Below, piece after piece: positions 25,276-34,126 of a stretch of 64,000 nucleotides of DNA (position 1 is its first letter; the number at the start of each line of letters is the position of its first letter). A program made the translations under genes and the position numbers. The DNA lies in the NCBI GenBank assembly GCA_049423065.1, contig JBMSQB010000006.1:17368-81367 (forward strand). Direction: 5' to 3'. The stretch comes from SYIM01 sp041182885 (lineage in GTDB: Bacteria > Pseudomonadota > Gammaproteobacteria > Burkholderiales > Burkholderiaceae_E). A model generated the notes under the pieces. It saw nothing but the letters and a program-made list of their open reading frames with translations, did no database searches and was not told the DNA's origin.

Positions 25276-26274
25276 ATGATTCAACGCCTTGCCGCCACCC
25301 GCGCGGCGCTGCTGGTTGCCGCGGCGCTCGCCGCCGGTTCCGCTTTTTCGCAGACCAAGATTGATTTCGTTCTGAACTGGGTGCCGGGTGGCGATCACGC
25401 CCCCTACTACTACGCGAAGAAGCTTGGCTGGTATGCCAAAGAGGGCCTTGATGTGAATCTCGAGCCGGGTCGCGGGTCGGCGCTGTCCACACAAAAGGTG
25501 GGCGCGGGCGCGAATCCGGTCGGGCTGGCTGACATGGCAGGCGTACTGGTGGCTGCGGGCAAGGGCGCCCAGACCGTTGCGGTCTTCAACGTCTATGCCA
25601 ATTCGCCGCAGGGCCTCTATTGGCTCAAGAGTTCGGGCATCAAGTCGGTGAAAGACCTGGCCGGCAAGCGTATCGGCAATCCGGCGGCAGACGGCGCGCG
25701 CATCATGTGGCCTGCGCTCGCCAAGGCGAACGGCATGGACCCGAAGTCGGTCACCTGGGTGAACATCGACGCCAACGCAAAGCTGTCGGCACTCAAGGCC
25801 AAGTCGATTGATGCCACCACCTCGTTCTATAACCTGCACCATGTGTTTCAGGCCGAGCTCGGCGCTGACATGGGGTTTCTCGCCTGGCGTGACGCCGGGC
25901 TCAATCCCTACGGCAATTCCATCATTGTCAATCCGCAGTTTCTGCAGAAGAACCGTCCGGCTGTCGACAAGTTTGTGAAAGTGACGCAGCGTGCGTTTGC
26001 GGCGTGCGTGGCGGAGCCAAAGCCTTGCGTGCAGGCGCTGATCGATGCCAACGGCGCGCTCAAGTTCGATAACGAACTGGTGAACTGGTCACTGGTGGAA
26101 GTGCTGATGAGCGACAAGTTCTCGCGGGAGATGGCGCTGGGGGTGCATGAGGACAAGCGCATGCAGGACGACTACGCGCTGGTTCGCGACTACATCGGCA
26201 TCGAAAAACCGTTTGACGTCAAAAGCGCCTACACCAACGAGTTTCTCGATCGTTCGGTGCGGATGACCAAATAA
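25276..26274 (+). CDS. ABC transporter substrate-binding protein (NMT1/ThiY-like)
   Basis: This 332-residue periplasmic receptor has a signal peptide ending near GSAFSQ. The mature start KIDFVLNWVPGGDHAPYYYA is characteristic of the NMT1/THI5-like group that includes pyrimidine-precursor receptors. ATG 25276 follows GGGAG; the upstream frame from 25216 is not supported. It is divergent from the DapA-like operon with a 113-base shared promoter region. Its natural partner is the ABC permease at 23280. The ligand need not be a thiamine precursor, as the group also contains receptors for other compounds. Confidence 0.88.
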   Translation: MIQRLAATRAALLVAAALAAGSAFSQTKIDFVLNWVPGGDHAPYYYAKKLGWYAKEGLDVNLEPGRGSALSTQKVGAGANPVGLADMAGVLVAAGKGAQTVAVFNVYANSPQGLYWLKSSGIKSVKDLAGKRIGNPAADGARIMWPALAKANGMDPKSVTWVNIDANAKLSALKAKSIDATTSFYNLHHVFQAELGADMGFLAWRDAGLNPYGNSIIVNPQFLQKNRPAVDKFVKVTQRAFAACVAEPKPCVQALIDANGALKFDNELVNWSLVEVLMSDKFSREMALGVHEDKRMQDDYALVRDYIGIEKPFDVKSAYTNEFLDRSVRMTK

Positions 26275-26285
26275 GGTCGGCGAGC

Positions 26286-26327
26286 GGGCTGACATGAGGC
26301 ACGCGGCAGCGCGTGCCACGTCAGCCC
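26286..26327. terminator. Large hairpin at a convergent junction
   Basis: GGGCTGAC at 26286-26293 pairs with GTCAGCCC at 26320-26327. Inside, GGCACGCG at 26298-26305 pairs with CGCGTGCC at 26310-26317 around a GCAG loop. It lies between the NMT1-like gene and the stop of the GNAT gene, and could stop or protect transcripts from both sides. There is no clear T tract, so termination is inferred from position and stability. Confidence 0.5.
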
Positions 26328-27259
26328 AGTTCCGGCCCCGCCACCGCGAAGACGGTGATCGGTGTGCCCGCCCGGGCCTGATGGCCGAGTGAGCCAAGCG
26401 CCATGCGGGTGAACGGGCGCTGCGGGACAAAGCCCTTTGATGCAAGCCAGGCGGCAAACTCGCGCTGCGAGTCTGGAACGTCAATAAAAACGGCGCGATC
26501 GATCTGCGACAGCGCCGCTTGCGCCAGTTCAACCGCCGAGGCGCAATCGCGAGCCACGAGCGGTCCCAACTGGGTCGCGACCCGTCCCGGTCTGGCCAGC
26601 ACGAAGCCATGGGCCGGTTGGCGGCCGCTTGCGACCAGGGCGAGCGACGGGGCTCGCCGCATCAGGTCATCGAGCAGGTGGCTTCGGTCAGCACCGAAGG
26701 CCAGCCGGTCGAGTTCATGCACCAGCAGGGCCTGGTTCGCGGCGCAGTCCAGGCGCGTAGCGTTGGTGTCGCCCGCCTTGTCCGGCAACCCGCCGCGGTG
26801 CGTGCGGTGTTCCCACCGTGTGAAGCCCCATTGGTCTGCAAACCCCAGTTTCAAGTAAACCGGGCGGCCGGCGGGTGTGGCGTCCAGCACAGGAAGCAGG
26901 TGACGCTGCGCGGGTTCGCGCAGCCATGCAAGGCTCTCTTCGAGGAGGCGGGTTGCATGGCCCTTGCCGCGGTGCGCCGGGAGCACCAGCACCATGCTGA
27001 TCCAGGCGAGGGAGGAGGCGGGCGGAGGATGGGGATGGGTGGGCGCAGGGGCGAGGGCAGGGGCGATCGCAGGCCATGGAAGCACCAGCGTCGAGGCGAC
27101 CAGCGTGTTGTCCTCGCGGAGTGCCCGTGTGCGTCCGTGCGCGAGCATCCAGGCCCAGTCATCCTGGGTCTGGTTCCAGTGCGCAGCCGCCGAGAGCGCG
27201 AGCAGACCGTCAAGATCGGCGAGCGTGGGCTCGATCAGCACTGCAGGCTGGTCTGGCAT
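26321..27259 (-). CDS. Tandem GNAT-family N-acetyltransferase
   Basis: This 312-residue protein has two acetyltransferase-like halves. The N-terminal half (about 5-155) contains the acetyl-CoA loop LPAHRGKGHATRLLEE. The C-terminal half (about 175-300), with LDRLAFGADRSHLL and VFIDVPDSQREFAAWLASKG, resembles the YitH-type second GNAT domain. A proline-rich insert at about 75-85 interrupts the first half. ATG 27259 is preferred over a TTG at 27292 that overlaps the upstream stop. It is the last gene of a minus-strand run. The acetyl acceptor is unknown. Confidence 0.82.
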   Translation of the reverse strand: MPDQPAVLIEPTLADLDGLLALSAAAHWNQTQDDWAWMLAHGRTRALREDNTLVASTLVLPWPAIAPALAPAPTHPHPPPASSLAWISMVLVLPAHRGKGHATRLLEESLAWLREPAQRHLLPVLDATPAGRPVYLKLGFADQWGFTRWEHRTHRGGLPDKAGDTNATRLDCAANQALLVHELDRLAFGADRSHLLDDLMRRAPSLALVASGRQPAHGFVLARPGRVATQLGPLVARDCASAVELAQAALSQIDRAVFIDVPDSQREFAAWLASKGFVPQRPFTRMALGSLGHQARAGTPITVFAVAGPELG

Positions 27260-27288
27260 CGCGGCCCGGGCGTTGTCGGCAGGTGCGA

Positions 27289-28335
27289 TCAATAGCGACC
27301 GTCGCGCGCTTCGAAGTGTGTGGGCTTGCCCAGGCTTTCGCCGCCCCGTGCCACCCAGTCGGCGACCCAGTCGATCAGCGTGGAGAGCGGAACGCTCGGC
27401 AATCCGAACAACTGCTGTGAGGCCGACGTGTCAACCAGCCAGGCGGTGGGCGCCTCGGTGCCAGTCAGAATGGGTTCGCGGCCCAGGCGCCGTCCGAACT
27501 CGCCTGCCAGCCACCGGATGGAGGTGTGCGCCGGGCCGGTGATGTTGATGGGGGTGGTGGGGCTCGTGCAGTGCGCGAGCAGACGGAGCGCCTGTTCGTT
27601 GGCATCACCTTGCCAGATCACATCGGCCCAGCCCATGGTGAGATCAATGGCGCGACGGTTGAGCACGGCATCGGCGACATCGCGCAGCACGCCATAGCGC
27701 ATGTCGATTGCGTAGGACAGGCGCACCAGCCGTCCGGGTGTACCCCAGCGTTGCGATGCATGCTCGAACATGCGTTCGCGGCCCACGCAGGAGGCGGCGT
27801 AGTCGCCAGGTGGCGGAATGGCGGGCTCGGCCTCGGTCGCGCCGGGGCCGCTGGTTGGGAAGAATGGATACACGCAGGCGGTTGAGAAGGCAATGATCCG
27901 ACACTCGCGATAGTGCTCGGCCACCATCCACGGCACCGCAACATTCATTGCCCAGGTAAAGGCGGGATTGCCGCTTGCGCCGAATTTGTGGCCGGCCATG
28001 AAGACCACGTTGGTGACGCCATCCCTGTGATTGGGAAGCTTTGCAATCGCCTCGCGATCGAGCAGGTCGCAGCTGACGGGCTCAACGCCCGCTTCGCGCA
28101 ATTGGGCGGCGATCGCCGGATCGCTGAAGCGGGCCACACCCAGCACACGCTTCTGGGGGGCCGCGCGCTTGGCCATGCGGGCAAGCGTGGGACCCATCTT
28201 GCCACCCACCCCCAGCACGATCAGATCACCATCGATTGCGCGCAGCGCGTTGATCAGCGCCTGCGAGGGCGCGGTCATCGTGTCTTCCAGCGCGGCGACG
28301 CTGGCAAAGCCTGATGGAAAATTGCCTGGACTCAT
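27289..28335 (-). CDS. NAD-dependent epimerase/dehydratase-family protein
   Basis: This 348-residue extended SDR-like protein has a Rossmann fold. The nucleotide motif is GVGGKMG near residues 42-48, rather than the classical GxxGxxG. FSTACVYPFF resembles the Ser region of extended SDRs; a classical YxxxK is not obvious. It overlaps the upstream MetE-like gene by four bases. A later in-frame ATG (MTAPSQAL) could be the true start. The substrate may be a nucleotide sugar or a free sugar derivative. Confidence 0.78.
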   Translation of the reverse strand: MSPGNFPSGFASVAALEDTMTAPSQALINALRAIDGDLIVLGVGGKMGPTLARMAKRAAPQKRVLGVARFSDPAIAAQLREAGVEPVSCDLLDREAIAKLPNHRDGVTNVVFMAGHKFGASGNPAFTWAMNVAVPWMVAEHYRECRIIAFSTACVYPFFPTSGPGATEAEPAIPPPGDYAASCVGRERMFEHASQRWGTPGRLVRLSYAIDMRYGVLRDVADAVLNRRAIDLTMGWADVIWQGDANEQALRLLAHCTSPTTPINITGPAHTSIRWLAGEFGRRLGREPILTGTEAPTAWLVDTSASQQLFGLPSVPLSTLIDWVADWVARGGESLGKPTHFEARDGRY

Positions 28336-29336
28336 CGGCGAATGCCCTCGAACAAGTCACGGCCTGCTGCAAGCGAGCGGATCTTGCCGTCAGCGATGGA
28401 CCGCTTGAGCATCCAGAAGCCGCAGTCGGGGTGGATGTAGCGGATGCGATCAGCACCCAGCACGGCCGCTGCCCGTTCAATCGCGCGGGCAACGTCTTCG
28501 GCTGACTCGATCGTGGTGGACTTCACGTCGATCACCCCAAGACCGAATCCGATGCCCGGTCTGAGTTCGCGAAACGCAGCCAGCTCTTCTGCAGGGCGAT
28601 GCGCGCATTCCATCACCACATGATCGACATGGAGCGCGTTCAGATAGCCGATCAGGCGGTCCCAGCTACCCTTCTGGATGCTCTGGCCGCCGTAGTTTCC
28701 AAAACACAGATGGACGGCCGTGGGGCAGCGCGCGGCATCGAGCACCCGGTTCATGGAGGCCGCCGCCCATTCCCACTCCTCCGCATGGCCAGGAAGATTG
28801 GCTTCATCCACCTGAATCACATCAGCCTCGCAATGTGCAACCTGCTGGGCCAGTACGCCGCCGATGGCATCACACAGAGCGGGAAGGTCGGGGTAATGCC
28901 GGTCAATGAGCGTCTTGGCCAGCATGTGCGGGCCGGTGAGTGTGAACTTGAACGGGTGGGTGGCGAGCCTGCGCGCGCTTTCGCAGGCAAGCGGCAGATC
29001 GAGGGTGCCACTGGACACCGGACCGGTGACGGTGCCCGGAGGCCGGGTTCGAAACCGGGTTCCCGAGGTGTTGCGATAGGCGATCAGGTCATCGAAGGTG
29101 AAGCGCTGCGTGATGCCGTCCATGGGCCGCACGAAGTACTCGATCATCCCGTTGGTTTCGGGGTGATTGATGTCGAATCGGTAGAGTTCGCCGTCGCAGA
29201 CCAGATCGACGCCCGCCCGCTCCTGGGTATGGATCACCACCCGCGTTGCATCGGCGAGTGCCTGGGCCGATGGGCTTGCAACCAGCCAGTCTGGCACGGG
29301 GTAGGAACCAACGACAGTGGTCCGGATACGGGGCAT
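28332..29336 (-). CDS. MetE-like (cobalamin-independent methionine synthase II family) protein
   Basis: This 334-residue TIM-barrel protein is like the C-terminal half of MetE. The probable zinc-thiolate ligands are present: H209 and C211 in VHLCFGN, E243 in VVMECAHR, and C305 in HPDCGF. The N-terminal folate-tail half of MetE is absent. Such short proteins are methyl-transfer or C-S bond enzymes, many of unknown substrate. It starts the minus-strand run with the epimerase-like and GNAT genes, divergent from the sugar-acid operon. A good AGGAG-like site (TTCTCCT reversed) precedes the ATG. Confidence 0.82.
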   Translation of the reverse strand: MPRIRTTVVGSYPVPDWLVASPSAQALADATRVVIHTQERAGVDLVCDGELYRFDINHPETNGMIEYFVRPMDGITQRFTFDDLIAYRNTSGTRFRTRPPGTVTGPVSSGTLDLPLACESARRLATHPFKFTLTGPHMLAKTLIDRHYPDLPALCDAIGGVLAQQVAHCEADVIQVDEANLPGHAEEWEWAAASMNRVLDAARCPTAVHLCFGNYGGQSIQKGSWDRLIGYLNALHVDHVVMECAHRPAEELAAFRELRPGIGFGLGVIDVKSTTIESAEDVARAIERAAAVLGADRIRYIHPDCGFWMLKRSIADGKIRSLAAGRDLFEGIRR

Positions 29337-29604
29337 GAAATTCTCCTGAAGTGCGCGGGCAGTGACCGACGGTCTGTCAGTCGGAATAAAGGGGAGCGGC
29401 GAGTGAGCCGCGGGTCATGTTACCGAGCCCCCTGCGCACTCCACAAGCACCGATTCCGCTTCTGGTTCCGCTTCGCGCAGGCGCTGGCTTTCCCGTCTGA
29501 GTCGGGCGGGTTAACATCGCGCGGCGCTCGCCTGCGGGGGGCGACACACTGCGCGAGTCGCAGTGCCAGGGCAGCCAACCATTCAATCTCAGGAGTAGTG
29601 CTCG

Positions 29605-30759
29605 ATGAGCAACGCCCAGCGCATTGGCATCATCATGTACGGCGTCACTGGCCGGATGGGCCTTAACCAACATCTGATCCGGTCGATCAAGGCGATTCGG
29701 GAGCAGGGGGGAGTGCCACTGTCCAATGGCACGCGCTTGATGCCCGATCCGATCCTGATTGGCCGAGGCGCTGATCGCATGGCTGCGCTTGCCGCGCAGC
29801 ATGGCGGACTGCGATGGGGAACCGACCTCGAGGCGGCGCTCGCCAATCCGGCCGACACCGTGTTCTTCGACGCCGCGACCACCCAGATGCGGCCCGAGCT
29901 GATCCACAAGGCGATTGCTGCAGGCAAGCACATTTACTGCGAGAAGCCGTCCGCCACCAGCATGGAGGCCGCGCTGGGTATTGCGCGAGCAGCCGAGGCG
30001 GCGGGCGTGCGGCACGGCGTGGTGCAGGACAAACTCTGGCTGCCGGGGCTGCTCAAGCTCAAGATGCTGATCGACTCCGGCTTCTTTGGGCGCATCTTGT
30101 CGGTACGAGGCGAGTTCGGGTACTGGGTCTTCGAAGGTGATCTGCAGCCCGCGCAGCGTCCGAGCTGGAACTATCGCACCGAGGATGGCGGTGGGATCAT
30201 TCTCGACATGCTCTGCCACTGGCGCTATGTGATCGACAACCTGTTCGGCGAGGTGCGGTCGGTGTCCTGTCTGGGCGCCACGCACATTCCCACGCGTTGG
30301 GATGAACAGGGCAAGCCCTACACCGCCACGGCAGATGATGCAGCGTATGCAACCTTTCAGCTGGCCTCGGGTGTGATCGCGCATTTCAACAGTTCCTGGG
30401 CCGTGCGCGTGCGTCGCGACGATCTGCTGACGCTGCAGGTCGATGGCACGCACGGTTCGGCGGTCGCCGGGCTTCGGGGATGTCGCACGCAGTCGCGGGT
30501 CAACACGCCCAAGCCGGTCTGGAATCCCGACCTGCCGCAGCCGATTCAGTTCATGGATGGCTGGCAGGAAGTGCCCGATACAGTGGTCTTTGACAACGCT
30601 TTCAAGGCGCAGTGGGAGCTCTTTCTTCGACATGTCGTGGAAGGGGGCGCGTTCCGCTGGAACCTGCGCGAGGGTGCGAAAGGCGTGCAGCTCGTGGAGG
30701 CTGCGCTTCAGTCCTGGCGCGAGCGGCGTTGGGTGGACGTCGGTCCCTTGCCGGCCTGA
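29605..30759 (+). CDS. Gfo/Idh/MocA-family oxidoreductase
   Basis: This 384-residue NAD(P)-dependent oxidoreductase acts on sugars or sugar acids. The N-terminal Rossmann motif is YGVTGRMG (12-19), and CEKPSATSMEAAL (EKP at 113-115) carries the conserved lysine. The C-terminal half has the alpha/beta domain with a likely catalytic LCHWRYV histidine. AGGAG lies nine bases before the ATG. It is the first gene of a six-gene operon with DUF993, a TIM-barrel isomerase and otnK-otnC-otnI. It may supply the oxidation step that LtnD-type enzymes provide in other Otn pathways. Confidence 0.9.
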   Translation: MSNAQRIGIIMYGVTGRMGLNQHLIRSIKAIREQGGVPLSNGTRLMPDPILIGRGADRMAALAAQHGGLRWGTDLEAALANPADTVFFDAATTQMRPELIHKAIAAGKHIYCEKPSATSMEAALGIARAAEAAGVRHGVVQDKLWLPGLLKLKMLIDSGFFGRILSVRGEFGYWVFEGDLQPAQRPSWNYRTEDGGGIILDMLCHWRYVIDNLFGEVRSVSCLGATHIPTRWDEQGKPYTATADDAAYATFQLASGVIAHFNSSWAVRVRRDDLLTLQVDGTHGSAVAGLRGCRTQSRVNTPKPVWNPDLPQPIQFMDGWQEVPDTVVFDNAFKAQWELFLRHVVEGGAFRWNLREGAKGVQLVEAALQSWRERRWVDVGPLPA

Positions 30760-30775
30760 GTGGAGATCGTCATCC

Positions 30776-31954
30776 ATGCCCAGTCTGATCCTGCCCACTA
30801 ACGGGGGCGCTCTCGATCGCTACACCTTGAGCGGCGTTCCAGCCTGGACGCCCGCTGTCCGAGGCTGGAACCGAACGGCCTACGCAGCCGCACATGTGGT
30901 GGCTGATCCGCTCTCAAGCGTTGATCCCTGGCTCGAGCCCGCGATCGACTGGGACCGCACCATTGCCTATCGCGAACATTTGTGGCGCCTGGGCTTTGGG
31001 GTGGCGGAAGCCATGGATACCGCCCAGCGCGGCATGGGTCTTGATTGGGGCAACTCGCTCGAACTGATCAGGCGATCTATCGCCGCGGCGCGTGCGTTCG
31101 GCGCGTCGCCGCATGGCGGGCCAGCGCGGGTGGCGAGTGGCGCCGGAACCGATCATCTCTCACCAGACCCGTCGCGCACTGTGGCCGAGGTTATCGCAGC
31201 TTATGAACAGCAGATCGAGGCGATCGAGGCATTGGGCGGCCAACTGATCCTGATGGCGAGCCGCGCGCTGGCGGCCTGCGCGCGTTCGCCCGATGACTAC
31301 GGACGGGTCTACGATCATCTGCTCAGCCAGGTGAAGGAGCCCGTCATCATTCATTGGCTGGGCGACATGTTTGACCCGGCGCTGGCGGGCTATTGGGGGC
31401 ATGCCGACCTGAATGCCGCCATGGATGTTGCGGTGGACGTCCTGAACCGGAACGCCTCGCGGATTGATGGCGTGAAGATTTCGCTCCTCGACAAAGACCG
31501 CGAAATTGCCATGCGGCGCAGGCTCGCCCCCGGCATCCGCATGTACACCGGTGATGATTTCAATTTTGCCGAGCTGATTGCGGGCGATGCGCAGGGCTAT
31601 TCCGATGCCCTGCTCGGGATTTTTGATTCCATCGCGCCGGCGGCTGCGGCGGCGCTCGATGCGCTTGGTGCGGGCGACCTGGCGCGGTTTCATCGCATTC
31701 TCGCGCCCACGGTTCCGCTGTCGCGCCATATCTTTCGAGCGCCCACCCGGTTCTATAAAACGGGCGTGGTGTTCATGGCCTGGCTCAATGGCCATCAAGA
31801 TCATTTCGTGATGGTGGGCGGGCAGCAAAGCACACGCAACATTCTGCATTTCGCAGATATTTTCCGGCTGGCCGATCAGGCCGGGCTCATCACCGACCCA
31901 GAGCGAGCCTGCAGCAGGATGTCGTCACTGTTGGCCGTGCACGGCATCCAATGA
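30776..31954 (+). CDS. DUF993-family protein with a DapA-like active site
   Basis: This 392-residue protein belongs to DUF993, whose biochemical role I do not know. The C-terminal two-thirds resemble a DapA-type TIM barrel: DGVKISLLDKD puts a lysine at 234 where the Schiff-base lysine sits, and MYTGDDFNF (GDD at 259-261) matches the following loop. The end contains HQDHFVMVGGQQS. ATG 30776 lies 16 bases after the oxidoreductase. The 3' end overlaps the next gene by four bases. In context it may cleave or dehydrate a keto sugar acid. This is inference, and only the fold similarity is seen. Confidence 0.85.
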   Translation: MPSLILPTNGGALDRYTLSGVPAWTPAVRGWNRTAYAAAHVVADPLSSVDPWLEPAIDWDRTIAYREHLWRLGFGVAEAMDTAQRGMGLDWGNSLELIRRSIAAARAFGASPHGGPARVASGAGTDHLSPDPSRTVAEVIAAYEQQIEAIEALGGQLILMASRALAACARSPDDYGRVYDHLLSQVKEPVIIHWLGDMFDPALAGYWGHADLNAAMDVAVDVLNRNASRIDGVKISLLDKDREIAMRRRLAPGIRMYTGDDFNFAELIAGDAQGYSDALLGIFDSIAPAAAAALDALGAGDLARFHRILAPTVPLSRHIFRAPTRFYKTGVVFMAWLNGHQDHFVMVGGQQSTRNILHFADIFRLADQAGLITDPERACSRMSSLLAVHGIQ

Positions 31955-32823
31955 ATTCAGCCGCCACATCGATTCCGTCGCTGTCGCTCAATACCGCCAC
32001 GGTGCGCGAGCAGTGGAACCTCGCGCAAATGATCGAGGCGTGCGCTCGACACCGCATCCCGGGCATTTCACCCTGGCGCGACAAGCTCGCGGAGCTCGGC
32101 GCGGCGAAGGCCGCCGCCATGATCCGCGCCCATGGCCTCACTGTCACGGGTCTGTGCCGAGGCGGCATGTTTCCCGCAGCCACCGAGGCAGGCCGCCAGG
32201 CTGCCATCGAGGACAACCTGCGCGCGATCGATGACGCAGCCACCCTGGGCGCGAAATGTCTGGTGCTGGTTTGCGGGGGGCTGCCTGTCGGGTCGCGCGA
32301 TTTGCCCGGTGCGCGGGCCATGGTGCGTGACGGCATTGCCGCCATCCTGGGTCATGCGCGGGCGGCCGGGGTGCCGCTTGCGATCGAGCCGCTTCATCCC
32401 ATGTATGCGGCCGACCGATGCTGCATCAACACGCTTGCCCAGGCGCTTGAGCTGTGTGACGAGATCGATCCGCAGCGTGCGCCGCTTCGAAACGGCGCCT
32501 CGGTTGCGGCGCTGGGCGTTGCGGTCGACGCCTACCATGTGTGGTGGGATCCCGAACTTGACCAGTCGCTTGCCCGCGCCGGCGCCGATCGGCTGCTCGC
32601 CTATCACATCTGCGACTGGCTGGTGGAAACACGCGATCTGCTCCTTGACCGTGGCATGCTGGGAGATGGCGTGATCGATCTGCGCGCTTTGGGACGGCGC
32701 GTGCGGGCGGCGGGCTACAGCGGCTTCGATGAGGTCGAGATCCTGTCGCGACACTGGTGGTCGGTGGAGCCCGATACCGTGCTCGCCACCATTTGTGAGC
32801 GCCACCCCGTCTGTGTAGCCTGA
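31951..32823 (+). CDS. Sugar phosphate isomerase/epimerase-family TIM-barrel protein
   Basis: This 290-residue xylose isomerase-like TIM barrel probably binds a divalent metal. Likely ligands are the glutamate in LAIEPLHPMYAADR, the aspartate in AVDAYHVWWDPEL, the histidine in LAYHICDW and the glutamate in GFDEVEIL. It overlaps the DUF993 gene by four bases and is ten bases from otnK. It probably isomerises or epimerises an intermediate of the sugar-acid route, but it is distinct from OtnI later in the same operon. Confidence 0.87.
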   Translation: MNSAATSIPSLSLNTATVREQWNLAQMIEACARHRIPGISPWRDKLAELGAAKAAAMIRAHGLTVTGLCRGGMFPAATEAGRQAAIEDNLRAIDDAATLGAKCLVLVCGGLPVGSRDLPGARAMVRDGIAAILGHARAAGVPLAIEPLHPMYAADRCCINTLAQALELCDEIDPQRAPLRNGASVAALGVAVDAYHVWWDPELDQSLARAGADRLLAYHICDWLVETRDLLLDRGMLGDGVIDLRALGRRVRAAGYSGFDEVEILSRHWWSVEPDTVLATICERHPVCVA

Positions 32824-32833
32824 AGGGTTGAAC

Positions 32834-34126
32834 GTGACAGCGGCGCTCATGCTCGGCTGCATCGCTGACGATTTCACCGGCGCAACCGATCTTGCCAACA
32901 ACCTGGTGCGAGCGGGCATGCGGGTCGTGCAAACGATCGGTGTACCCACCGAGCCGCTCGATGCCGACGTCGACGCAGTGGTGGTGGCACTCAAATCCCG
33001 CACCATCGAGCCCCAGCTTGCAGTGGAACAATCGCTCGCTGCGCTTCAATGGCTGCGCTCGCTTGGCGCGCGGCAGATCTACTTCAAGATCTGTTCAACC
33101 TTTGACAGCACGCCCCGGGGCAACATCGGTCCGGTGACGGATGCGCTCATGGACGCGCTCGGCTGCGATTTCGCTGTAACCACGCCCGCGTTTCCCGATA
33201 ACGGTCGAACGGTATTCCGCGGGCATTTATTTGTGGGCGAACAGCTGCTGAGCGACAGCGGCATGCGCAATCATCCGCTCACGCCCATGACGGATTCGAA
33301 TCTGGTTCGGGTGATGCAGGCGCAGAGCCGCCGTCAGGTGGGATTGATCGACTACCGCTGTGTGGCGGAGGGTCCGCAGGCGATTCGCGCGCGGATGGCG
33401 CAGTTGCGGGCCGATGGCGTGGGGATCGCCGTGGTGGATGCCATCTCCAACGATGATCTGTTCCGGCTGGGTCCCGCGCTGAGCGATGCCCCGCTGATGA
33501 CCGCAGGCTCTGGCGTGGCCATCGCGCTGCCGGCCAATGTCGGGATTGTGCCCTCGCCGGCTGCTGCCACGCTGCCCGCAGCACGAGGGACAGCCGCCGT
33601 GATTTCGGGCAGCTGCTCGCTTGCCACGCTTGCGCAGGTTGCGCATTTCCGGTCCCAGGGTGGGTGGGTGCTGGCGCTCGACCCGCTCGAGTTGGCCGCC
33701 GATGGCGAGCCGTTGATTGCCCGTGCGATTGATGAAGCCGCGGCGAGGCTGTCATCGGTTCCGGTGCTGATTGCCTCGAGTGCCACCGCGGAAGCGGTGC
33801 GCAATGCGCAGGCACAACTCGGTGTCGAGGCGGCGGGCGCCCTGGTCGAGGCTGCGCTGTCGCGCATTGCGGTGGCGCTGGTCGAGCGCGGCGTCGGCCG
33901 ATTGGTGGTCGCGGGCGGGGAGACCTCGGGTGCATGCGTGCAGGCACTGGGGATTCGTCAGCTTCGGATCGGTGCGCAGATCGACCCGGGCGTTCCGTGG
34001 TGCCACGCGGCGCAGGTGGTTGGACGGCGTGACGGTCTGCATCTGTGCCTCAAATCGGGCAACTTCGGCGCCGATGATTTCTTCACGCGCGCCTTTGCCG
34101 TGCTCGACGCTGGCGCATCACCATGA
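32834..34126 (+). CDS. otnK: Four-carbon acid sugar kinase family protein (3-oxo-tetronate kinase-like)
   Basis: This 430-residue kinase of the DUF1537 family phosphorylates a tetronate or 3-oxo-tetronate. The N-terminus MLGCIADDFTGATDLANNLV is diagnostic, with IYFKICSTFDSTPRGNIG following. The C-terminal nucleotide-binding part has VVAGGETSGACVQALG. GTG 32834 is chosen because GAAGGG sits six bases upstream; TTG 32828 and ATG 32849 are alternatives. It overlaps otnC by four bases. The otnK-otnC-otnI set supports the 3-oxo-tetronate assignment. Confidence 0.92.
   Translation: MTAALMLGCIADDFTGATDLANNLVRAGMRVVQTIGVPTEPLDADVDAVVVALKSRTIEPQLAVEQSLAALQWLRSLGARQIYFKICSTFDSTPRGNIGPVTDALMDALGCDFAVTTPAFPDNGRTVFRGHLFVGEQLLSDSGMRNHPLTPMTDSNLVRVMQAQSRRQVGLIDYRCVAEGPQAIRARMAQLRADGVGIAVVDAISNDDLFRLGPALSDAPLMTAGSGVAIALPANVGIVPSPAAATLPAARGTAAVISGSCSLATLAQVAHFRSQGGWVLALDPLELAADGEPLIARAIDEAAARLSSVPVLIASSATAEAVRNAQAQLGVEAAGALVEAALSRIAVALVERGVGRLVVAGGETSGACVQALGIRQLRIGAQIDPGVPWCHAAQVVGRRDGLHLCLKSGNFGADDFFTRAFAVLDAGASP

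Noticed and set aside
29440..29480. Short repeat of a TTCCGCTTC-like unit before the sugar-acid operon
   Set aside because: Only two imperfect copies; too short to call a repeat element or operator.
29377..30798. A 473-residue open frame on the minus strand
   Set aside because: It is antisense to the Gfo/Idh/MocA gene, which has clear motifs, a good ribosome site and operon context.
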